20,580 nt of DNA from a virus, in the IMG/VR virus record IMGVR_UViG_3300025889_001178, positions 1 through 20,580 of that record. The stretch is one strand, 5' to 3'. Made by a program: the position numbers and the translations under genes. Shown here piece after piece: positions 16,151 to 20,580 of this stretch; the stretch's first letter is position 1, and each line of letters starts with the position of its first letter. Below the pieces are notes generated by a model. That model searched no databases. It was not told where the DNA came from and was given only the letters and a program-made list of their open reading frames with translations.

Positions 16151-16169
16151 AGGGGGCTTACGCCCCCCT
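16151..16169 (-). terminator. GC-rich hairpin between capsid and gp11-like genes
   Basis: On the minus strand, GGGGGC (16167-16162), a GTAA loop and GCCCCC (16157-16152) make a 6-bp all-G/C stem, extendable with a bulge. It lies in the 31-bp gap between the capsid stop and the gp11-like start. T7 has its terminator T-phi at the equivalent place, after gene 10. There is no U-run after the stem (TAACTGCT follows), so termination is unproven. The stem could instead act on translation of the next gene. The structure is seen directly; the function is inferred by analogy. Confidence 0.55.
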
Positions 16170-16174
16170 CCCTA

Positions 16175-16984
16175 TTAGTTGTTGTCTAGGACTTCGTAAA
16201 CACCGTCGTCATCAATGACCTTAGCACCCATTGACATCATCGATGTCGCCAAATGCGCCACTTTCTGTGGAACGTAGTTTACTTCAGTTTGGACATCAGC
16301 GTTGATGCCTAGACCGATTGCGCGTGTGTGATACGCAAAGTTTTTACCACCAGCAACCGCAGACGTTGAGAAGATCTTAAAGCCTAAGAACTCTTTCATT
16401 GTCATGCCGCCAGCAAATGGCAAGTTTTGTGGGCCAACATAGTCAGAAGATGCAAACTCAGTAATGTTGAACAAGTCAGCAAAACCAGCTGGTGACATTG
16501 CAAGATAGCGTTGGCCATCTTCTGGAATGTCTGCTGTGCCAAATGTTTCAAACAAAGTTAGCAAGTCAGCTTTAACAAGTGCGCCAGTTGCATCTGCGAT
16601 TGCAGTCGCATTTGCACCTGCATCCATTGCAGTTGTGATAACTGAATCAGTCTCACGACCCAATGCAGCAGCAGCAGATTGTGCCACAGCTTGACGCTCG
16701 TTAATGTTGATCTTCAACTCGTCCAGTTTGTCGATGTACTCAGCTGCATATTTGTCAGCCATTGTTGCTTCGACATAGGTGTGTGCCAATTCCATTACGG
16801 AAACGTCACCGTTACGAGTCTTGGTAGATGCTGTGCCTTTACCAATTACTTGGAAACGCGCTGTCGAGCCATTTACATTCGTTGTACGAACTGTACCGCG
16901 TAGCTTTGAACCCATACGTTGGTAAGCCATGTGTACTTCAGACTCGAACTGTTTGATGAAGGCTTGGTCGATTGTATTAGCCAT
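16175..16984 (-). CDS. Major capsid protein
   Basis: The 269-aa product starts MANTIDQAFIKQFESEVHMA and contains SKLRGTVRTTNVNGSTARFQ, ATMADKYAAEYIDKLDELKI and RYLAMSPAGFADLFNITEFA. It ends near MMSMGAKVIDDDGVYEVLDN. These are recognisable features of a podovirus major capsid protein family, expected to take the HK97 fold. Position after the scaffold and gp13-like genes and before the tail tube genes agrees. It is shorter than T7 gp10A (345 aa), so extra domains are absent. The start has an AAGGA site about 9 nt upstream. It is preceded by a 79-bp gap with short repeats and followed by a GC-rich hairpin, which suggests its expression is set apart from its neighbours. Confidence 0.93.
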   Translation of the reverse strand: MANTIDQAFIKQFESEVHMAYQRMGSKLRGTVRTTNVNGSTARFQVIGKGTASTKTRNGDVSVMELAHTYVEATMADKYAAEYIDKLDELKININERQAVAQSAAAALGRETDSVITTAMDAGANATAIADATGALVKADLLTLFETFGTADIPEDGQRYLAMSPAGFADLFNITEFASSDYVGPQNLPFAGGMTMKEFLGFKIFSTSAVAGGKNFAYHTRAIGLGINADVQTEVNYVPQKVAHLATSMMSMGAKVIDDDGVYEVLDNN

Positions 16985-17063
16985 TTTATCAGTCCTTGAT
17001 TAAGTTTCGGGTTTGCTACGGGTATCCACTAGCAGCCTCATTTCGGGTATCCTTTCGGGCCGA
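16985..17063 (-). promoter_or_regulatory. Capsid gene leader with short direct repeats
   Basis: This 79-bp gap holds two copies of GGATACCCG on the minus strand (plus-strand CGGGTATCC at 17019-17027 and 17044-17052, 25 bp apart). It also holds three copies of CCCGAAA (17005-17011, 17041-17047, 17053-17059). No good sigma70 -35/-10 pair or T7-like promoter was recognised. A leader that controls high capsid expression, a phage-specific promoter or a protein/RNA-binding site are all possible. The capsid ribosome-binding site lies at its downstream end. Confidence 0.4.
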
Positions 17064-17585
17064 TCAGTGCATCATGGGCCGTGATGTGCTATCATAAACA
17101 TCTGCATGTGGATTTTTACAACGCACAAACTCTACATATTTGTTATTTCCGTTTAGGGCAACACCTACAGGTTCATAACCCAACCACAATGCCCACTGAA
17201 TCATATGTTCATAATCAGCCAGAATAGTCATTGTTGTGTTGGGATTTGTTTTATCGATGTAGTCTAAAAACATTTTAGACCCTCTAGCTATAGCGGTGAA
17301 GTTGTCACCAAGCTGTTCTGAAAACATAGCAAACATCTGCGGCATATCATCTCCAGCATCATACCAAAGACCACCAACAAAAAGAAAAGGCTCGCCATCC
17401 TTGCGAGCCAGATAACATTCAGAGCATTCATACATTTCTTCAAGAGCTTGCATAATGCTGCTATACCCAAGAAGCTTTAGCTCTCGTCGATTTTCCTTGC
17501 TAAGATGATCGTGGACTTCCTGAAGATGATCCTTGCGCAAAGGAGTTAAGTAATAAGGACCACGATTAATAATCTTAACGTCCAT
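17064..17585 (-). CDS. T7 gp13-like GNAT-fold virion-assembly protein
   Basis: The 173-aa product begins MDVKIINRGPYYLTPLRKDH. I chose ATG 17585-17583 because AAAGAG lies about 5 nt upstream and the start overlaps the scaffold stop by only 11 bp. The longer frame from 17633 would overlap the scaffold by 59 bp. The sequence has a GNAT-like strand pattern: ECYLARKDGEPFLFVGGLWY in the middle and MIQWALWLGYEPVGVALNGN near the C-terminus, as in gp13-type proteins. The acetyl-CoA loop consensus is not clear, so enzymatic activity is doubtful. T7 gp13 (138 aa) is needed for assembly of the internal core. An equivalent morphogenesis role is inferred from its place between scaffold and capsid. Confidence 0.75.
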   Translation of the reverse strand: MDVKIINRGPYYLTPLRKDHLQEVHDHLSKENRRELKLLGYSSIMQALEEMYECSECYLARKDGEPFLFVGGLWYDAGDDMPQMFAMFSEQLGDNFTAIARGSKMFLDYIDKTNPNTTMTILADYEHMIQWALWLGYEPVGVALNGNNKYVEFVRCKNPHADVYDSTSRPMMH

Positions 17586-18303
17586 ATAACTCTTTGAACC
17601 CCGCCTCGACTTGCTTCCGAACCTGAGATCCATCCTTCCAGTAATCAGGGTGGCGCATCATTTCATTAAGATCATCTTGACTTATGCGACCAGCTGCTTG
17701 TACTGGCTCACTAAATGTTCCATCCTTCATTGCTTCTTGAATTGCTTCAAGCGCAATTATTCCTTCGTGGGTTTCACACATGCGTTCAATCGCTGGCAAT
17801 GCCGATGATGGAAAGAACTTGTTTGCAAAAGCTGACGCTGCGTCAATTCGAGCATTTGCATTGTCGCCAAGCTTTGCCATCTCAGCCTCTAAGTCTGGCT
17901 GATTTGCATTAATTGCCTGAGCATACATCTCAATGCCTTGTTCAAATTCCGATTGACTATACCCATTCTCAAAAGAATGTTCTGACCACCATTTTAACAG
18001 ATCACTATCTACTGCAAGACTGTCATCAACAATGTCTGGAAGCTGATAATCACCAGCTGAATCTGGGCGGTCTGAAAAAGCTTGGGATTGAATCTCTTCA
18101 AGGATAGACTTGCGCATGTCCTCCTCTTTTGTTCCCAGCTTTTTTGATAGCTCATCATAGGATTTAGCTAAATCTTCTGCTGTATTAAATTTTTCAGGCA
18201 ACCATTCTGGTCGCGCTGGAGCTTCTGATTTGTTCAGGTCTTCTTCCGTTACAAAATCACGACCATCTGCGGCTGCAATCTCTACTGCATTATCTTCACT
18301 CAT
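17575..18303 (-). CDS. Capsid scaffold (assembly) protein
   Basis: The 242-aa acidic, helical protein contains RPEWLPEKFNTAEDLAKSYD followed by ELSKKLG, the usual N-terminal signature of T7-like scaffold proteins. It ends with RISQDDLNEMMRHPDYWKDG and a basic tail, similar to the capsid-binding C-terminus of scaffolds. It should guide procapsid assembly around the portal and leave before packaging. The ATG overlaps the previous stop by 4 bp (ATGA) and has a strong AGGAG site 7 nt upstream. Location just before the gp13-like and capsid genes agrees with this role. Confidence 0.9.
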   Translation of the reverse strand: MSEDNAVEIAAADGRDFVTEEDLNKSEAPARPEWLPEKFNTAEDLAKSYDELSKKLGTKEEDMRKSILEEIQSQAFSDRPDSAGDYQLPDIVDDSLAVDSDLLKWWSEHSFENGYSQSEFEQGIEMYAQAINANQPDLEAEMAKLGDNANARIDAASAFANKFFPSSALPAIERMCETHEGIIALEAIQEAMKDGTFSEPVQAAGRISQDDLNEMMRHPDYWKDGSQVRKQVEAGFKELYGR

Positions 18304-18557
18304 TGTTTACTCCTATGTGCATGTGCAATACGCTGTTCAAGAAGGCCAACAATATATCGTTGACCCTCTATATGGCGTAACTCTTCCGTTGTCACATTAG
18401 GCCCATTTACCATTTCAATAGTAATGGATCGCAAATAACGAAGAACCTCTTTGCCTGTTGGCGTTGAGAAAACTTCTGCAACATTCTGACTAACTTGCTT
18501 GTCTAAGTCAGTTGATCTCTGTATTCCGTCTAGTCCGATATTAACCTTGTTGACCAC
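18300..18557 (-). CDS. Small protein between portal and scaffold, function unknown
   Basis: The 85-aa product from GTG 18557-18555 reads VNKVNIGLDGIQRSTDLDKQ, then VSQNVAEVFSTPTGKEVLRY and GQRYIVGLLEQRIAHAHRSK. It overlaps the portal gene by 17 bp and the scaffold gene by 4 bp. The GTG start has an AGGGG sequence about 11 nt upstream, a rather weak site, so coupling to portal translation is likely. The protein looks like a compact helical domain with no catalytic motif. Small genes occur at this position in other T7-like marine phages. A head-assembly accessory role is possible but not shown. Confidence 0.72.
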   Translation of the reverse strand: MVNKVNIGLDGIQRSTDLDKQVSQNVAEVFSTPTGKEVLRYLRSITIEMVNGPNVTTEELRHIEGQRYIVGLLEQRIAHAHRSKQ

Positions 18558-20070
18558 TCGGCATTATCCCCTGCTGTTGCGCCATTTGCTGCGCTAATGC
18601 AGCTATTTGTTTACGCTGATTTTCGTCACGAATCAAGCTTTCTGGCACACCAAACTTTTTGGCTAGGTGAACAGCTGTTTTTTCACTATCAATTAATACC
18701 TGCAACATCTCTGGGCCGAATACACCACCAACCAACTCTAAGAAGCGAGCAACGCTAGAAATGTCTTGGTTTGCTTGAGCTTGTGCAAGTGGTGAAATAG
18801 AACGAATCTTTACCTCACGGCCATTAACCGTCGGTACTTCAATGCGTCCTTGTTTCTTTAAGATGTAAATGACGCGCTGAAGCACTGGCTGAATAAGCTC
18901 TGCTTGCAAACGGCCAAATGCAGCGCCCATACGACGAGACAAATCAGCCATACGTTCTGCAACCTCGGTTGCTGTGGCTGGTGTCTTATCTGGATCGCCA
19001 AGCATATCGTTAAACAATGCTCGCTTAATGTTTAAGCGTTGCTCAGAAAGAATAAGTTGCGCAACATCAAAGCGACCAGCCGCCTGAATAGGCTCTAAAC
19101 CACGGCTTCCCATGGCTTTTGGAATAATACTCCCTGGTACAAGGTTAATTGTATCAGGATTAATTACGCCATCATCTTCCATTTGATAAATGCCAGATAT
19201 TGCCATCTGAGCATTCTCAAGAATCATCTCAATCGTTAGATTAGTAGTCTTAATTGCGGACAAAGCACTAATGATAGGCCCACGACCATAGACTTCCCCA
19301 GCGCATTTTGCCCAACGGAAACAAATAAATGGATTTGACCCCACACCAGACATCTCTTTAGAGTAAAGAAGCGTATTTGTTGTGAGACAGATAGCATAAT
19401 GGTAATAAGACTCCTCGTTTTTCTTCGAGTAGTCACGACATACCACTTCCAAGACTGTCGTTTTACGCTCTTGCCCCATCATTGATTGAACTTTTTGGTC
19501 AAACTTAGAGTTTGGATACATCAGAGAAAGATGGTCAAACTCTACATTCTTGCGCTCACGATAAACGTGATCGATTCTATCGTCGGGACCAGTGTCAAGG
19601 ACAACATGAGGAAGCGGAATTGCTGAGAATATCACTGGGTTTACTGCATCTCCCTCTTCAACGCACAAGACCCCAGTCCCGACAGCCAAGTCCATGAATG
19701 ATTCATGCACTTCTTGGCTAAAGTTTGAATTTTGAAGAACCTCAAACACATAGTTTGTGACTTCATCTAACTCATTGTCAATTTCATCACGCTGTTCTGG
19801 AGGGACTTCACTACCTGACGTAAGGTCAGCCCAGCGCGCAAAGTTAGGAACCAAGCCAGATTGTAAGCGACTTGCAAACTCTTGAACGCCAACAACAGCA
19901 GTTTCGTCAAAGATCTTTTCATCTCGACGCTGCCCAGCTTCCTCATAGTAAAACGATTCCCGCTGAGGCAGTGTATACTCATAACACTCCTCAAACAGTG
20001 GCACCCAGTTTTCTCGGAAAGCTTTAGCCTTCTGGTACTTTTGGATGTACTTTTTGGCTATCTCGTTCAT
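18541..20070 (-). CDS. Head-tail connector / portal protein
   Basis: The 509-aa protein has the typical layout of T7-like head-to-tail connector proteins: an N-terminal KFRxxW-like region (KAFRENWVPLFEECYEYTLP), FASRLQSGLVPNFARWADL, and an ESFMDLAVGTGVLCVEEGD segment. The C-terminal half has FICFRWAKCAGEVYGRGPII, DPDKTPATATEVAERMADLS and a terminal Gln/Ala-rich helix (IAALAQQMAQQQGIMPSGQQ). It forms the dodecameric ring through which DNA is packaged and ejected. The length is close to T7 gp8 (536 aa). Its ATG overlaps the stop of the 77-aa gene by 4 bp, and terminase lies upstream, as expected. Confidence 0.94.
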   Translation of the reverse strand: MNEIAKKYIQKYQKAKAFRENWVPLFEECYEYTLPQRESFYYEEAGQRRDEKIFDETAVVGVQEFASRLQSGLVPNFARWADLTSGSEVPPEQRDEIDNELDEVTNYVFEVLQNSNFSQEVHESFMDLAVGTGVLCVEEGDAVNPVIFSAIPLPHVVLDTGPDDRIDHVYRERKNVEFDHLSLMYPNSKFDQKVQSMMGQERKTTVLEVVCRDYSKKNEESYYHYAICLTTNTLLYSKEMSGVGSNPFICFRWAKCAGEVYGRGPIISALSAIKTTNLTIEMILENAQMAISGIYQMEDDGVINPDTINLVPGSIIPKAMGSRGLEPIQAAGRFDVAQLILSEQRLNIKRALFNDMLGDPDKTPATATEVAERMADLSRRMGAAFGRLQAELIQPVLQRVIYILKKQGRIEVPTVNGREVKIRSISPLAQAQANQDISSVARFLELVGGVFGPEMLQVLIDSEKTAVHLAKKFGVPESLIRDENQRKQIAALAQQMAQQQGIMPSGQQG

Positions 20071-20300
20071 TCAAACCGACCTAAAAATCCAGAGCCACCA
20101 GCGCGAAATAAAGATCTACGACCTGTTCCACCGCGCATACCCTTGCGCTGTTCACGACTTGTTAAGGCTGAAGAAATATCTTCGCGTTTTTGCTTCGCTC
20201 GCTTCTCAACCTCTTCTCGCTTTGCAATATCAGCTTCTACTCGTTGATCTGCCGCTTGCTCTTTTTCAGACTGGCTCGGACCACCACCACCAAAACACAT
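20067..20300 (-). CDS. Small basic Gly-rich protein upstream of portal, unknown function
   Basis: The 77-aa product starts MCFGGGGPSQSEKEQAADQR, has a strongly charged helical middle (VEADIAKREEVEKRAKQKRE) and a basic Gly/Arg C-terminus (RKGMRGGTGRRSLFRAGGSG). The start is supported by an AAGGAGA ribosome-binding site about 6 nt upstream, and the stop overlaps the portal start (ATGA). Small proteins with an N-terminal Met-Cys-(Phe)-Gly-Gly motif are common directly upstream of portal genes in marine T7-like phages. Their function is unknown. The Cys-Gly start followed by a charged helix could suit membrane or head-vertex association, but this is speculation. Confidence 0.75.
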   Translation of the reverse strand: MCFGGGGPSQSEKEQAADQRVEADIAKREEVEKRAKQKREDISSALTSREQRKGMRGGTGRRSLFRAGGSGFLGRFE

Positions 20301-20361
20301 ATCGAATCTCCTTCTTTTGTCTATTCGTAGGCAAAGAACACGCTACTGCACAACGCACAAC
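20301..20361 (-). promoter_or_regulatory. Intergenic element shared with the pre-fibre gap
   Basis: The 61-bp gap after terminase contains, on the minus strand, TTGTGCGTTGT (20360-20350) and TTCTTTGCCTA (20338-20328), separated by 11 nt. The same two 11-base blocks, in the same order but 2 nt apart, occur at 5991-5981 and 5978-5968 before the tail fibre gene. No sigma70 promoter or intrinsic terminator is convincing in this copy. A late promoter for a phage RNA polymerase or an RNA-processing signal is possible. Confidence 0.4.
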
Positions 20362-20580
20362 TTATATTCTAGCCCACAAACTAGGTTTCTTTCTTTGATT
20401 TGGATTCTTTCTGAACACATCAAAGTCACGCTTCGCCACCACTGGTTGCGCTGGCTTCTGACTATTCATCAAGGCCCGACCTTCACCAGCCCCCAAGAAT
20501 AAATACTGGGCCGCATCATGAACGTGGCTAAACATATTCTTATCTGGTTTATCTGCGTACCTTTCGCCGCTCACTTCCAT
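20362..20580 (-). CDS. Terminase large subunit, C-terminal end (partial)
   Basis: The last 72 codons of a gene that continues beyond the right edge are present. The segment MFSHVHDAAQYLFLGAGEGR matches the C-terminal nuclease-domain pattern of T7-like terminase large subunits, where the His-Asp pair of the HVHDA/HIHDA motif lies near the end. It is followed by a basic tail ending SLWARI. The Met encoded at the window edge is unlikely to be the true start because the family is about 550-600 aa. The protein is the packaging ATPase/nuclease that docks on the portal encoded two genes downstream. Confidence 0.88.
   Translation of the reverse strand: MEVSGERYADKPDKNMFSHVHDAAQYLFLGAGEGRALMNSQKPAQPVVAKRDFDVFRKNPNQRKKPSLWARI

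Noticed and set aside
17586-17633. Upstream start at 17633 for the gp13-like gene
   Set aside because: It lies deep in the scaffold gene. The ATG at 17585 has a suitable AAAGAG site and a short overlap.
20045-20398. Plus-strand 117-codon frame over the terminase/portal junction
   Set aside because: It crosses three well-supported minus-strand genes and has no family features.
1-20580. tRNA genes, integrase attachment sites, insertion sequences
   Set aside because: The window is almost fully covered by overlapping structural genes and none of the short gaps shows a cloverleaf, transposase or att-like repeat.

Overview
The window is part of the virion-morphogenesis region of a short-tailed (podovirus-type, T7-like) tailed-phage genome. 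All supported genes lie on the minus strand, so the transcript runs from 20580 down to 1. No host chromosomal genes, RNA genes, insertion sequences or CRISPR arrays are visible. The tail proteins resemble marine phage and marine metagenomic types. An alphaproteobacterial marine host is a reasonable guess, but the window cannot prove it.

Head module, in order of transcription (20580 to 16175): the C-terminal end of the terminase large subunit, a 77-aa basic protein, the head-tail connector/portal, an 85-aa unknown protein, the scaffold, a T7 gp13-like GNAT-fold protein and the major capsid protein. Genes from the 77-aa protein to the gp13-like gene overlap by 4 to 17 bp. The two clear gaps here (20301-20361 and 16985-17063) carry short repeated sequences. 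A GC-rich hairpin follows the capsid gene, at the place where T7 has its terminator T-phi.

Tail and ejection module (16143 to 6007): tail tubular proteins A and B (T7 gp11 and gp12 type), then three internal virion/ejection proteins of 158, 1012 and 1163 aa (gp14, gp15 and gp16 positions). They are joined by TGATG, TAATG or TAAATG junctions. The 1163-aa protein has what looks like a zinc-metallopeptidase domain (HEIMH) inserted near its C-terminal third, which is the most unusual single item in the window.

Adsorption module (5936 to 1): a 575-aa fibre with a T7 gp17-like N-terminus and about 36 decapeptide repeats is followed by a TAATG-coupled second fibre with an Mtd-like N-terminus. Next come two tandem hairpins, three small genes (two of them in a GC-rich patch), a tail-tip protein of the lambda gpL/DUF2163 kind, a second GNAT acyltransferase and the start of a J-like tail-tip protein that runs off the left edge. 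A long-tailed-phage style tip module at the end of a T7-like structural operon is noteworthy.

As a whole: the head genes build and fill the capsid, gp11/gp12-like proteins form the nozzle, the internal proteins are ejected to form the DNA channel, and the fibres and tip proteins recognise the host. Tight translational coupling and a few intergenic hairpins probably set relative protein amounts.
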